64,000 nt of DNA from JBHIYN01 sp041984235 (GCA_041984235.1 JBHIYN010000008.1:186001-250000), one strand, 5' to 3'. Counted from the stretch's first letter, positions 52,237 through 61,227 are shown. Numbers and translations: made by a program. Notes: a model not told the origin generated them from the letters alone.

Positions 52237-52482
52237 ATGACCGCACAAGACGCCATCGTCGAGACCCTGATCGCACTGCTGCAGAAGTCGCTGGACGCGC
52301 CGCGGGCGCTGTCGGCCGACACGGCGTTGATCGCCGATCTCGGCCTGGAGTCGATCCAGGTCATCGAGTACCTGTGCGAGGTCGAGGATCGCTTCGACCT
52401 CGCCATCAACGAGGACACCCTGGCGGACGTGCGCACCGTCGGCGACCTGGCCGCGGTGGTGCAGCGCCTGCAGGAGGCCTGA
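52237..52482 (+). CDS. Acyl carrier protein of the lipid operon
   Basis: An 81-residue carrier protein with the phosphopantetheine site in ADLGLESIQVIEYL; the attachment serine is Ser39. The length and acidity are normal for acyl carrier proteins. It is not the housekeeping AcpP, since it sits between the reductase and the SPT-type gene with a 0-base gap to the former and 6 bases to the latter. It would carry the fatty acyl group from the ligase to the condensing enzyme. Confidence 0.93.
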   Translation: MTAQDAIVETLIALLQKSLDAPRALSADTALIADLGLESIQVIEYLCEVEDRFDLAINEDTLADVRTVGDLAAVVQRLQEA

Positions 52483-52488
52483 TCCGCG

Positions 52489-53688
52489 ATGGCGTTGTTC
52501 GACAAGTTCCAGCAGGCGGCCGCGACCCGCGACCTGCTCACCGCGCTGCCGGTGAATCCCACCGACATCGTCATCGAGCAGGTACTGTCGGCGACCGAAG
52601 CGGTGGTGCGCGGCAAGCCTACCATCATGGCGGGGACCAACAACTACCTGGGCCTGACCTTCGACCCCGAATGCATCGCCGCCGGCCAGCGTGCGCTGGC
52701 GGAAGCCGGCACCGGTACGACCGGCTCGCGCATGGCCAACGGGACCTACCAGGCGCATCTCGACCTCGAACGCGAGCTCGCGGCGTTTTTCGGTGTGCCG
52801 TACGCGATGGTGTTCTCGACCGGCTATGCCGCCAATCTCGGTTCACTGGTTGCGTTGCTGGGTGCCGGCGACGCGGTGCTGATCGACTCCGAGGCGCACG
52901 CCAGCCTGTTCGACGGTTGCCGCATGAGCGGTGCGGACATCTTCCGCTTTCGCCACAACGATCCGGAGGGACTGGCCAAGCGCCTGCGTCGGCTCGGCGA
53001 ACGCGCGCGAGATGCCCTGATCGTGGTCGAGGGCCTGTACAGTATTCGCGGCGATCGCGCGCCGCTGAAAGAGTACGCGGCGGTGCGCGACGAGTACGGC
53101 GGCCTGCTGTTCATCGACGAGGCCCACTCGCTGGGGCTGTTCGGCGCGCACGGGCGCGGACTGGCCGAGGCCGAGGGGATCTTGGAGTCGACCGATTTCA
53201 TCGTCGGCACGTTCAGCAAGAGCCTCGGTTCCATCGGCGGGTTCTGCGTCTCCCGTCATCCCGAGCTCGGCCTGTTCCGCTACGCGAGCCGGCCCTACAT
53301 TTTCACCGCGTCGCCTTGCCCGTCGGTGATCGCCACCACGCGGGTCGCGTTGCGTCGACTGGCGGAGGAGCCCGCATTGCGGGAGCGGGTATGGCGTAAC
53401 GCCGAGCGTCTTTACGCCGCGCTCGCGGCAATGGGGTTGTCGCTGGGACCGCACGTGAGCCCGGTGGTCGGCGTGGCCTTTGGTGAGCGCGAGCGGGCGC
53501 TGAGCTGCTGGCAGGGCCTGCTGGATGCCGGTGTGTATACCAATCTCATCCTGCCTCCCGCGGCACCCGAGGGCGGCAGTCTGATCCGCTGCAGCGTGAC
53601 TGCCGCTCATAGCGATGATCAGATCGACGCCATCATCGCCGCCTTCGCGGCGGTGCACGGGGGAGCCGACGCCGGCTGCGCGGCCTGA
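52489..53688 (+). CDS. Serine palmitoyltransferase-type alpha-oxoamine synthase
   Basis: A 399-residue PLP enzyme of the alpha-oxoamine synthase group (serine palmitoyltransferase, KBL, BioF). The internal-aldimine lysine is Lys244 in GTFSKSLGSIGGF; the stacking histidine region is DSEAHASLFDGCRMSG near residue 130; LFIDEAHSLGLFGAHGRG near residue 205 holds the PLP-binding Asp/His. The N-terminal NNYLGLTFDPECIAAGQ is typical. BioF is a possible alternative, but the operon with an acyl-AMP ligase, an ACP and a reductase, and a ceramide-synthase-like gene further on, favour serine palmitoyltransferase, the first step of sphingolipid synthesis. It condenses acyl-ACP (or acyl-CoA) with serine. 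Confidence 0.87.
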   Translation: MALFDKFQQAAATRDLLTALPVNPTDIVIEQVLSATEAVVRGKPTIMAGTNNYLGLTFDPECIAAGQRALAEAGTGTTGSRMANGTYQAHLDLERELAAFFGVPYAMVFSTGYAANLGSLVALLGAGDAVLIDSEAHASLFDGCRMSGADIFRFRHNDPEGLAKRLRRLGERARDALIVVEGLYSIRGDRAPLKEYAAVRDEYGGLLFIDEAHSLGLFGAHGRGLAEAEGILESTDFIVGTFSKSLGSIGGFCVSRHPELGLFRYASRPYIFTASPCPSVIATTRVALRRLAEEPALRERVWRNAERLYAALAAMGLSLGPHVSPVVGVAFGERERALSCWQGLLDAGVYTNLILPPAAPEGGSLIRCSVTAAHSDDQIDAIIAAFAAVHGGADAGCAA

Positions 53689-53702
53689 GCGGCGCGAAAG
53701 AC

Positions 53703-55049
53703 TCAGCGGCTGCTGAGGGCGCGCCGCACGATCAAGGCGAGCGCCCCGAGCATCAGCGTATTCAACACGAGGTGAGCTACCCCGGGTGCGCTGGCGCCGA
53801 TACGAGGCGCCAGGGCGACGAAAGCGCACACGTAGATCACCGCACCGGCGCCCTGCGCGGCGAGCGCGGTGCCGGCGTGCCCCAGCGTGTACGCGGCGGG
53901 GCGCAGCGGCGCCGCGGCCAGTTCCATGCCGGCCGCGGCGACGAGCCAGGTCAGCAGGGTCGCCGCCGGCACGTAGTCGGCTCCCAGGGTTAGCCCGAGC
54001 AGGGCCTTGCCGAACCACCAGGCGACCAGGATCACTGCCGTCGCCGGCAGCGCGAGCAGGCTGACGACGCTCACGATGACCTCGGCGAACGCGCCCTCAC
54101 CCCGGTGCAGCATGCGGGCCAGGTCGGGGAAAATCGCCTGGCGTACCAGCAGGGCCGGCTTCGACACGACGTTGGCAAATTCGCGCGCGATGCGGAACAG
54201 GGCCGCGCCCTCGTTGCCGAGCAGGGCGCCGGCGAGCAGCGTGCCCAGTGCCTTGGGCACGAGATCGAGCGAGCTCTGCCAGTAGATCACATGCAGGAAA
54301 TGGCCGATGCCGGGATGGCGGGCGCGCAGCGCGGGCAGATCGATCGGCGCGCGCCACTGCGGCGCCGGGATGCGGGCGCGCGCTTCGCGCCACCCGAAGA
54401 CCTGCTCGGCGAGGTACTGGCCCGCCTGGGAAACCGCCCACACTGCGGCTACGGTGGTCGGTGTCGCCGTTCCCGACAGGGTAAGCGCAAGGACCCCGGC
54501 CAGTCTCAGGCCGTTGCCGAGGAGCAGGGCCGCGCTCAGCAGGTAGAAGCGATCGAAGCTGCGCAGTATCCCGCTGGCCGTGCCCTGGCCAGCGGTCAGC
54601 AGCAGCAGGCAATAGGCCATGGCGGTGTGCTCGGTCGCCGCGGTCCACACGTCGAAGGCCGTCATCAGACGCACGCCTGCCAGTGCCACCAGCGTGCCGG
54701 TTACAGCGGAGAGCACGTCGATGACCAGGCCCGCGCGCAGCAGGCGGGCGAGCGCCGCGTGATCGCGATCCTCGATCAGCGGAACCCCGTAGCGCACGAT
54801 CGCCTCGAACGGCTTCAGGTTGATCAGTCCGCGCACGGTGAGCACGTAGGCGTGCAGCAGCGCGACCAGGCCGAAACCGGCCGGACCGAGGACGCGGGCC
54901 GCGATCAGGGTCGACGACAAGGCCAGCACGGCGCCGATGGCACGCCCGCCGAGGAGCATGGCGAAATTGCGCACGACGCGATCGAGCGCCTGGCGTGCGG
55001 CGCTGCGGCTCGCGGTCACCGGAAACCGCCGCGTCGATACAGGCGCCAT
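53703..55049 (-). CDS. Wzx/O-antigen-type lipid-linked saccharide flippase
   Basis: A 448-residue membrane protein with 12-14 predicted helices of the polysaccharide-export (MOP/Wzx) superfamily, beginning FAMLLGGRAIGAVLALSSTL and with GPAGFGLVALLHAYVLTVRG. Such proteins move lipid-linked sugars or lipids across the inner membrane. The ATG at 55049 gives the natural N-terminus, but GTG 55019 overlaps the stop of the upstream gene exactly (GTGA) and is a good alternative; no clear ribosome site distinguishes them. It ends 14 bases from the convergent SPT-type gene. By context it could flip a glycosylated or phosphorylated sphingolipid, which is inference. Confidence 0.85.
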   Translation of the reverse strand: MAPVSTRRFPVTASRSAARQALDRVVRNFAMLLGGRAIGAVLALSSTLIAARVLGPAGFGLVALLHAYVLTVRGLINLKPFEAIVRYGVPLIEDRDHAALARLLRAGLVIDVLSAVTGTLVALAGVRLMTAFDVWTAATEHTAMAYCLLLLTAGQGTASGILRSFDRFYLLSAALLLGNGLRLAGVLALTLSGTATPTTVAAVWAVSQAGQYLAEQVFGWREARARIPAPQWRAPIDLPALRARHPGIGHFLHVIYWQSSLDLVPKALGTLLAGALLGNEGAALFRIAREFANVVSKPALLVRQAIFPDLARMLHRGEGAFAEVIVSVVSLLALPATAVILVAWWFGKALLGLTLGADYVPAATLLTWLVAAAGMELAAAPLRPAAYTLGHAGTALAAQGAGAVIYVCAFVALAPRIGASAPGVAHLVLNTLMLGALALIVRRALSSR

Positions 55050-55912
55050 AACAGGCCCCAGGCAAACAGCAGGGGGTGCCGGCGCTGCAACGGGGTCGGT
55101 TCCTCGCGTACGCCGCTGTGCCGCTCGACCTTCCACACGACGTAGTCGAGCGGATCGTTGAACGTGAAGGCGGCCTTGAGCAGCCGTGCCACCGACAGTG
55201 CCTTGCCGTACGCGCGCCGCAGCCACCAGCGGCGCCGGGCGCGCGCCTGCGCTCCGCCCGCGGCGCTGCGCCGCCACCGGGCGGGTCCGTCGGCTGCCAG
55301 CCCGGTGGCCGGCGCCAGTCGTGCGGTCATCGTCTGCAGCTCCTCGGCGTAACGCCGCGCCAGCTCGTCGCCGCGGCCGGGCGGCTCGCTGCGCAGCTCG
55401 CAGGCGTAGGTCGCGGCGAACGCGTGGCGCCACAGCTCCGTCGTGCTGAACGTCTCGTCGAGCAGGTCGGCGACCTCTGTGATCATGCGTTGTGCCGCGC
55501 GCTCGCGCAGTGTCTCCAGGCGCGTTACGATCGCCGGCGAGCGGGCCTGAACGACGACGAAAGGCTGCGCGAAGCGCGCCCAGAAGTAGCCGTGGAAATC
55601 ATGCGCCACCGCGTCCTCGAGGCCGGCCAGCGTCACCGTTGCGTACTTGGCTGCGACGCGTTCGCCGCCGGTGTCGAGGACCAGGTGGTAGACGTTCGGC
55701 GGCAACAGGCGATTAGACAGCGCGGCGAGGCGCGAGCCGAGCGCGTCGTAGTCGTCGAGCAGGACGTAGAAGTCGAGCACCGTGTCACGGCTGCCGCGCA
55801 GCCACGAGCCGTACAACAGCACGGCTACCATGCGGTCGCCGAAGCGTTCGGCTAAGGCCTTGGCGAAACGCTGCGGCAGGTCTTCGTCGGCGGTTGCCGC
55901 GGGATCAGTCAT
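55016..55912 (-). CDS. Nucleotidyltransferase-fold domain protein
   Basis: A 298-residue protein with a MNT/pol-beta-like nucleotidyltransferase motif: LLYGSWLRGSRDTVLDFYVL near residue 32, with GS and DxD-like acids. The rest is helical, with a basic/hydrophobic C-terminus. Unlike minimal nucleotidyltransferases (100 residues), it has an extra C-terminal domain. The substrate is unknown. It overlaps the CDP-alcohol phosphotransferase by 8 bases and the flippase by 34 bases, so it belongs to the same operon and may modify a polar head group or a sugar. Confidence 0.7.
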   Translation of the reverse strand: MTDPAATADEDLPQRFAKALAERFGDRMVAVLLYGSWLRGSRDTVLDFYVLLDDYDALGSRLAALSNRLLPPNVYHLVLDTGGERVAAKYATVTLAGLEDAVAHDFHGYFWARFAQPFVVVQARSPAIVTRLETLRERAAQRMITEVADLLDETFSTTELWRHAFAATYACELRSEPPGRGDELARRYAEELQTMTARLAPATGLAADGPARWRRSAAGGAQARARRRWWLRRAYGKALSVARLLKAAFTFNDPLDYVVWKVERHSGVREEPTPLQRRHPLLFAWGLLWRLYRRGGFR

Positions 55913-57095
55913 AGGCCCGGCGCGTGCCGGCGAAGGTCGTGAATGCGCGCGGGTGCTCAGCCGCGGCTTGCCGCGGATCGATCAGCCACGATTGCAGCGG
56001 TGCGCCGCGCAGCCGCAGCGCGGCTGCATAGACCAGCCGCAGCGCCATGATCGCGCTGCTGAGCACGGTCCACGCGGCGACGCCCGCGTAGCCCAGGTCC
56101 GGGCGCCCGGCGAACGTGGCGATGGTGAGGATGATCAGGCACGGGTTGCGTCGCGCGGTGACGAGCCGGAAGTAGGCATCGAACGGGCGCCACGCGAACA
56201 TGCTGCAATGGCCCAGCGTATGGAACGCGGCTTCGAGCAGGCGCCCGGCGATGTAGCCCGTGACGATCGCCAGTGCCAGTTCGCCGACGGTATAACCGCA
56301 GACCAGGCCATCCATGCCCAGGCCCAGGCCGACACCCCAGTACACGTACCAGAACGGCGGGTGCACGATGTCCATGCCGTGATCCAGCCAGTGCCCGAGG
56401 CGGCTGCTGGTCACGGTGACCCGGGCCAGCTTGCCGTCGACGGTGTCGAGCAGGGTCATCAGCCAGCCGCAGGCGAGTCCCGCCAGGTAGCCACCGGTGG
56501 CGAACAGGCCGGTTGCGATGAGTACCAGTAGCAGGCCGGTCAGCGTGACCATGTTCGGCGTGATTCCGAGCCGCGCGCACCATCCGACGAGGTAGCGTGC
56601 GGGCCGTGGCCACCACCACTTGGTCACGAGATCGGTGATGCCCTTGTAGGCGTTGCCGTAGAGCAGGGACTCGAGGGCCGCTTCGTCATTGTCGGCATAG
56701 GCGCGCAGGAGCGGCGCAGCCGATTTTCGCAGGTTGCGATCGAACGCGGCCAGGTCGGCCGGGCTGAGCACCGTGATGCCGCGCGGAACGGTGGCACTGT
56801 CGGCGCCGACCAGGCCCGCGATCGTGTCACCGGGACCGACCGCGGCCGCGACCTGCTGCGTCTCGGGACACACCAGCACGGCGCGGTCGTGGCCGAGCAG
56901 CGCACTGAACGTGCGCGGCTCGAACAGGAAATCGGCCGCGACGGCGAGTAGCGGCGCGGCGCCGGGCGCACGCGTGGCGCCGGTGTCGATGTCGTCGATA
57001 CCCACGCTGCGCAGCTGGCGCGTGATGCGTTCCACCGAGCTCAGCCCCCAGAGGCGGTGGGGACGCTCACCGACGATCATCGCGGACTTCGTCAT
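55905..57095 (-). CDS. CDP-alcohol phosphatidyltransferase with N-terminal nucleotidyltransferase-like domain
   Basis: A 396-residue membrane enzyme. The CDP-alcohol phosphotransferase signature LLDTVDGKLARVTVTSSRLG followed by HWLDHGMD is complete (D-x2-D-G-x2-A-R-x8-G-x3-D-x3-D), near residue 215. Membrane helices surround it (about residues 165-390). Residues 1-160 look like a degenerate nucleotidyltransferase domain, recalling fused inositol-phosphate cytidylyltransferase/phosphotransferases. It would transfer a phospho-alcohol from a CDP-activated donor to a lipid hydroxyl. In this locus a ceramide acceptor is plausible, giving a phosphosphingolipid; this is inference. Divergent from the metallophosphoesterase gene. 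Confidence 0.85.
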   Translation of the reverse strand: MTKSAMIVGERPHRLWGLSSVERITRQLRSVGIDDIDTGATRAPGAAPLLAVAADFLFEPRTFSALLGHDRAVLVCPETQQVAAAVGPGDTIAGLVGADSATVPRGITVLSPADLAAFDRNLRKSAAPLLRAYADNDEAALESLLYGNAYKGITDLVTKWWWPRPARYLVGWCARLGITPNMVTLTGLLLVLIATGLFATGGYLAGLACGWLMTLLDTVDGKLARVTVTSSRLGHWLDHGMDIVHPPFWYVYWGVGLGLGMDGLVCGYTVGELALAIVTGYIAGRLLEAAFHTLGHCSMFAWRPFDAYFRLVTARRNPCLIILTIATFAGRPDLGYAGVAAWTVLSSAIMALRLVYAAALRLRGAPLQSWLIDPRQAAAEHPRAFTTFAGTRRAYD

Positions 57096-57186
57096 GCTAC
57101 CATTCGATCTCTTGCGGTTTACGAAAAAAGCGCGTGATTATAGTAAGTTACCGGTCAGCCGGCAAAGTCTGACCGAGGCCGCCGGC

Positions 57187-58098
57187 ATGCGCCTGGTGCA
57201 CCTGAGCGACCCCCACCTGAGCTCGCTGGACGGGCTCTCGCCGTGGCGCCTGCGCGGCAAGCGCCGCTTGGGTTACCTGTCCTGGGTACGGCGGCGGCGT
57301 CACCTGCACCGCCGCGAGATACTCGAGTGCGTGACCGCTGCCGTGGCCGCCGAGGACGCTGACCTGGTCGCTGTCACGGGCGATCTCGTACAGGTCGGCC
57401 TCGCCGGGGAGCACCTCGAGGCGCGGCACTGGCTCGATCAGCTCGCGCAGCACACCGAGCTCGTACTGGTCCCCGGCAACCACGATCTCTACCAGGCCGA
57501 CAGCGGTGCCTCGCTGGCGCGGCAGTGGGCACCTTACCTGCCCGCGGATGCCGGCGACCCGGCCGCTTTTCCGTACGCCCGCGACTGTCTTGGCGTGACC
57601 ATCGTCGGTCTCAACTCGGCGCGTCCCGAACCGTGGTGGTCGGCTGCGGGCGCGCTCGGCGATGCCCAGGTCGAGCGCCTCGGTGCGCTGCTGTCGGCGT
57701 CGTCCGCGGCGCCGAGCTGCGTGTTGCTGCATCATCCGCCACTGACCGGCTATGCCCCGCGGCGAAAGGCATTGCGCGACGTAGCCGCACTGCACGGCAT
57801 CCTGCAGACACGCCGCGTCGATGTCATGCTGCACGGTCACCTGCACTGCAATCTCGATTACGCCGGGCCAAGCGGCTTGCGCGTGTTCGCCACGGCTTCG
57901 GCCTCGGCCTCGTACACCGGGCCCGACCGGCGTGCATCCTACCGCGTGCTCGATTTCGAACACGGGGCCGATGGCTGGCAGGTCAGCATGACGCTGAAAA
58001 CACTGAACGCAGCCGGTGACGGCGTCACCGTGCAGGCACGCGAGCGCTGGACACGGGACGATCGCAGCGGCGTCACGCCACCCGGCGAAGCGCGATGA
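57187..58098 (+). CDS. Calcineurin-like metallophosphoesterase
   Basis: A 303-residue phosphoesterase with all five metal-binding motifs: RLVHLSDPHLSS at the N-terminus, AVTGDLVQVG near residue 62, VLVPGNHDLY near residue 96, LLHHPPLTGY near residue 180 and VMLHGHLHCN near residue 215. The length fits cAMP- or nucleotide/lipid-phosphate esterases. The ATG at 57187 starts the domain directly; the longer frame upstream is antisense to the neighbouring gene. In a lipid locus it might dephosphorylate a lipid or inositol phosphate. Its end overlaps the convergent lptG gene by 26 bases. Confidence 0.88.
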   Translation: MRLVHLSDPHLSSLDGLSPWRLRGKRRLGYLSWVRRRRHLHRREILECVTAAVAAEDADLVAVTGDLVQVGLAGEHLEARHWLDQLAQHTELVLVPGNHDLYQADSGASLARQWAPYLPADAGDPAAFPYARDCLGVTIVGLNSARPEPWWSAAGALGDAQVERLGALLSASSAAPSCVLLHHPPLTGYAPRRKALRDVAALHGILQTRRVDVMLHGHLHCNLDYAGPSGLRVFATASASASYTGPDRRASYRVLDFEHGADGWQVSMTLKTLNAAGDGVTVQARERWTRDDRSGVTPPGEAR

Positions 58099-59137
58099 GC
58101 GCAACGGCGAGCACGACCAGTGCCGGAGCCAGCGCGGTCGGCGCCGGGGCGAGCTCCAGCAGCAGGGCGAGGTGGCTGGCGACCTGCTCGAAGAGGTAGA
58201 AACCGATGCCGATGGCACCACCGACGAGCGTGCGGAATCCGCCCGACCTTGTGCGTACCGAGGCCAGCGCCAGCGGCACGCCGAGCAGACCCATGGCGAG
58301 CAGGGCAAGGGGCAGACTGACCTGCTGCCAGAACAGGACCTGTTGCTCTCGCGTGTCCAGGCCGGCACCGCGACTCTGATCGAGGTAGCGGTAGAGATCG
58401 AGTGCGGAAACGGCATCGGCCGGGCTGACGAGGGTCGCGAGCTGGTCCGGGCTGAGGAAGCTCGGCCACTCGAGCGTTGCCACCTGTCGTTGCAGAACGC
58501 GTTCGCCGTCCAGCACTTTCTCCTCCACGTCCTGCAGCAACCAGGTGCCGGCACTGACGATGTCGGCGCGGTCGGCGCGCAGCAGGTGTCGCAACCGGGC
58601 GTCCTCGTCGAGCTCGTAGATCTCCACGTTGCGCGGAATGCGCCCGAAATCGACCGCGCCGACGCGCAGCAGTCGCGCACCGCTGCGACTCCAGAACTCG
58701 GTGCTGCCGAGGGCGGTCTGCTCCAGCGTACGGGTACGGAACTCCTGCGCGCGGCGCTCCGCCATCGGCACCACCGCCAGTTGAACGGCTGCGGCGAGCA
58801 GCGCGAGGGCCGTCGCCAGCACGAGCACGATGCCGCCCATGTGCCAGACCGACATTCCCGCCGCGCGCAGGGCGACGAGCTCACGCTGGTTGGCCAGCAG
58901 ACCCAGCCCGAGCACCGAGCCCAGCAACAGGCTGACCGGCAGCAGCTCGAGCATGCGGGCCGGCGTGGTCAGCACCAGCACCGACAGGGCGTCGGCGACC
59001 GTGAATGCGCCGGTGCCGACGTCCTCCAGCGTTTCCGCGAGGTCGATGAAGCTGAACAGCGCGAGCAGCACGAGCAGCGCCAGGCCCGCAGCCCTGAGCA
59101 CCGTCCAGGCAAGGTAACGGGCGGCGATACCGCTCAT
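58073..59137 (-). CDS. lptG: LptG-like inner-membrane lipid-export permease
   Basis: A 354-residue permease with N-terminal transmembrane helices (YLAWTVLRAAGLALLVLLAL), a periplasmic jellyroll half (around VDFGRIPRNVEIYELDEDAR), and C-terminal helices (LPLALLAMGLLGVPLALAS). It forms the Lpt-type ABC export complex with LptF; canonical LptBFG delivers lipopolysaccharide to the outer-membrane bridge. The start overlaps the lptF stop by 4 bases. Because it stands in a sphingolipid-type locus, it may be a paralogue for that lipid rather than, or besides, lipopolysaccharide. Which applies cannot be judged from this window. Confidence 0.85.
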   Translation of the reverse strand: MSGIAARYLAWTVLRAAGLALLVLLALFSFIDLAETLEDVGTGAFTVADALSVLVLTTPARMLELLPVSLLLGSVLGLGLLANQRELVALRAAGMSVWHMGGIVLVLATALALLAAAVQLAVVPMAERRAQEFRTRTLEQTALGSTEFWSRSGARLLRVGAVDFGRIPRNVEIYELDEDARLRHLLRADRADIVSAGTWLLQDVEEKVLDGERVLQRQVATLEWPSFLSPDQLATLVSPADAVSALDLYRYLDQSRGAGLDTREQQVLFWQQVSLPLALLAMGLLGVPLALASVRTRSGGFRTLVGGAIGIGFYLFEQVASHLALLLELAPAPTALAPALVVLAVALIALRRVA

Positions 59138-60186
59138 GTCAATCGACCGCACCGGGTCAGTGTCAACACGGCCAGTGCCGCAGCGAGCAGTGCCGGGGCC
59201 CACCACAGGGAAGGCAGGGTCTGCTGCTCGACCCAGGTGCGCCCGACGCCCACCAGGTTGAAATACAGCGCGTAGATACCGATCGCCGCGGGTACGCGCG
59301 CATAACGCGCCTGGCGCGGTCGGTGATCGGTCAGTGCCATCGCGGTCAAGGCGAGCAGCAGCGTGGAGACGGGCGTCGACAGGCGCCATTGCAGCTCGGC
59401 GCGATCGTCGGCGAGCTCCGACAGTATCAGGGCCGCGGTGTCGGCGGACTTGGTCCGGTACTCGTGATCGATCGGTTTCAGTGCGTCCAGTGACAGGCTC
59501 AGCGTGCCGAAGCGACCGAGAAAGTCCGCCTCGTCGCGGACATTGCGGAATATGCTCGCCTCGTTCAGAACGAGGCGGTGGCTGCGTGGCGTCGCGAACG
59601 GCTCCAGCACCCCAGAGGGCGCCGTGATGATCTCGGTATCGTTCCCGTTGCGGTTGCGAATGAAGATCCCGGTCAGGCGACCGCCGTCGCGCGCGATGCG
59701 GTCGACATAGACGGCGCGTTCGCCATCGTCGTAAAGGTAGAAGCGTCCCGCCTTTATTCGATCGAGCTCCGAGGAGGCGCGCGCCGCGTCACGCAGGGTG
59801 AACAGCTCGGAGTAGGCCCACGGCCGCACGCTCAGCGAGAGGGCTGCGACCAGTGCTGCGAGCAGCACGCTCGCGACCAGCAGCGGCCGTTGCAGGCGCC
59901 CACGCCGCAATCCCCCGGCGCGCATGGCGGTGAGCTCGCTGTTGGCATTGAGGCGGCCGAAGCCGATAATGATGCCGAAATACAGGGCCAGCGGCAGCAG
60001 CACCTCCAGCGCAATGACGCCTTTCAGCAGGGTCAGGCGCAGGACTTCGCCGCCATCGAGCAGGCCGCTGGCGGCGTCGGTCAGGAAGCGCGTCAGGCTG
60101 TAGGCAAGGAAGATGGCGACCAGTACCATGGCGACCGCGGCGAAGCTCGCGCCGATTTGTCGAAGCAGGTAACGGTCGATTAACAC
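59134..60186 (-). CDS. lptF: LptF-like inner-membrane lipid-export permease
   Basis: A 350-residue permease with the same plan as LptG: N-terminal helices (IDRYLLRQIGASFAAVAMVL, where the canonical YxxR is RYLLRQ), a long periplasmic domain (IKAGRFYLYDDGERAVYVDR, a typical LptF strand pair) and C-terminal helices ALTAMALTDHRPRQARYARV. The start is a GTG at 60186 without a clear ribosome binding site. It is divergent from an LptA-like gene and overlaps lptG by 4 bases. LptA/LptB proper genes are absent here, so the LptB ATPase must be encoded elsewhere. Confidence 0.85.
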   Translation of the reverse strand: MLIDRYLLRQIGASFAAVAMVLVAIFLAYSLTRFLTDAASGLLDGGEVLRLTLLKGVIALEVLLPLALYFGIIIGFGRLNANSELTAMRAGGLRRGRLQRPLLVASVLLAALVAALSLSVRPWAYSELFTLRDAARASSELDRIKAGRFYLYDDGERAVYVDRIARDGGRLTGIFIRNRNGNDTEIITAPSGVLEPFATPRSHRLVLNEASIFRNVRDEADFLGRFGTLSLSLDALKPIDHEYRTKSADTAALILSELADDRAELQWRLSTPVSTLLLALTAMALTDHRPRQARYARVPAAIGIYALYFNLVGVGRTWVEQQTLPSLWWAPALLAAALAVLTLTRCGRLT

Positions 60187-60259
60187 GATGCAAAGTGCGG
60201 GACGTTCACGCCGTCCGCGGCAGGTCGGACCCGGCTATCATCGATGCGCCCGTCGCACG

Positions 60260-60766
60260 GTGCAACAGCGCATCGCGACGGCGTGCGCCGCTTGGCTGTG
60301 CCTGGCCGCCACGGCTCCCGCGCACAGCGATACCCCGCCGCTGGAGCGGGCCGCCGACGTCGTCTTCATTCGCGCGGAACGCGCCGTGCAAGCCGCCGAT
60401 CGCGGATCGTTCGTGCTCGACGGGGGCCTGCGGCTGGCCGGCGAGCGCTGGGTGATTACCGCCGATCACGCGGTCGTCAGCGGTCGCCTGCAAGACCCCG
60501 ACCGTATCGAGGTCAGCGGTGCGCCGGCGCGCATGACCCTGCAGCGCGAAACGCGGATGACTCCGCTGCGTGCAAGCTCGCAACACCTGGTCTTCGAACC
60601 GCGGGCCGAGCTCGTGCGGCTGCGTGGCGCCGCCACGGTAGACGATGGCGAGCAGTCCATCAGCAGCGAAGCGATCCGCTACCTGCTGAACGACGATACG
60701 TTTGCGGCCGGCTCCGACGATGGCGGCCGCGTGCGCGTCGTCACGCGGCCACGCGCAGGTCGCTGA
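60260..60766 (+). CDS. LptA/OstA-like periplasmic bridge protein
   Basis: A 168-residue exported protein with the LptA/LptC-type beta-jellyroll: the strand pattern AVQAADRGSFVLDGGLRLAG, GERWVITADHAVVSGRLQDP, then PARMTLQRETRMTPLRASSQ and ELVRLRGAATVDDGEQSISS recalls the OstA-like repeats of LptA (ITADxxxY). A signal peptide fits best if translation begins at GTG 60260 (ATACAAWLCLAATAPAHS); an ATG 60188 in the same frame would add 24 residues. It is divergent from lptF and may form, with LptFG, a lipid bridge of its own. The family is moderately sure. Confidence 0.75.
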   Translation: MQQRIATACAAWLCLAATAPAHSDTPPLERAADVVFIRAERAVQAADRGSFVLDGGLRLAGERWVITADHAVVSGRLQDPDRIEVSGAPARMTLQRETRMTPLRASSQHLVFEPRAELVRLRGAATVDDGEQSISSEAIRYLLNDDTFAAGSDDGGRVRVVTRPRAGR

Positions 60767-60773
60767 CGAATAG

Positions 60774-61214
60774 TCAGCGTCCGACTTCGGGCCAGGCGTC
60801 GAGCAGGTGCTCGCGCAGCGCCTCGAAGTCTCCGGCGGCGAGGGTCGCGGCATGGTCCAGTCGCGGGGGCCCCGGCCAGCCCGGGTCGTCGAAATCGCTC
60901 GTGCCGAAACGCGTCGTCGCCGCGTAGCGCGGCAGAACGTGAAAATGGACGTTGGGATCGACCATCATGAGCATGAGGTAGTTGATCTTGTCGTAGCCGA
61001 ACGCGCTGCCCAGCGTCGACTCGATGTCGCGTACCACCCGGCTCATCTCGCGGGTGGCCTCGGCCGAGATGTCACCGAAAGCTTCGGCGTCCTCCTTGCA
61101 GGCGAGGATCAGTGCGCCCAGGGTCGCCTGTTGCGGACGCAGCAGCACCACCCAGTGGTCGTACTCACTGACCAGGGTTCCCGGGTAGCCGAATTTCTCG
61201 ATGGTTACGTTCAC
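60774..61214 (-). CDS. HIT-family nucleotide-binding protein
   Basis: A 146-residue HIT-fold protein (histidine-triad superfamily of nucleotide hydrolases and transferases). The end motif is VDPNVHFHVLPRY near residue 90, in which the first of the three histidines is replaced by Asn, leaving the catalytic middle histidine. The start is a GTG at 61214 with GGAG 9 bases upstream. The gene is 13 bases from the nucleotidyltransferase gene on the same strand; a housekeeping or head-group metabolism role is equally possible. Confidence 0.8.
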   Translation of the reverse strand: MNVTIEKFGYPGTLVSEYDHWVVLLRPQQATLGALILACKEDAEAFGDISAEATREMSRVVRDIESTLGSAFGYDKINYLMLMMVDPNVHFHVLPRYAATTRFGTSDFDDPGWPGPPRLDHAATLAAGDFEALREHLLDAWPEVGR

Positions 61215-61227
61215 GCGTGTTCTCCAA

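Noticed and set aside
52489..53688. BioF (biotin synthesis) as the identity of the alpha-oxoamine synthase
   Set aside because: No other biotin gene is near, while ACP, acyl-AMP ligase and a ceramide-pathway-like reductase are.
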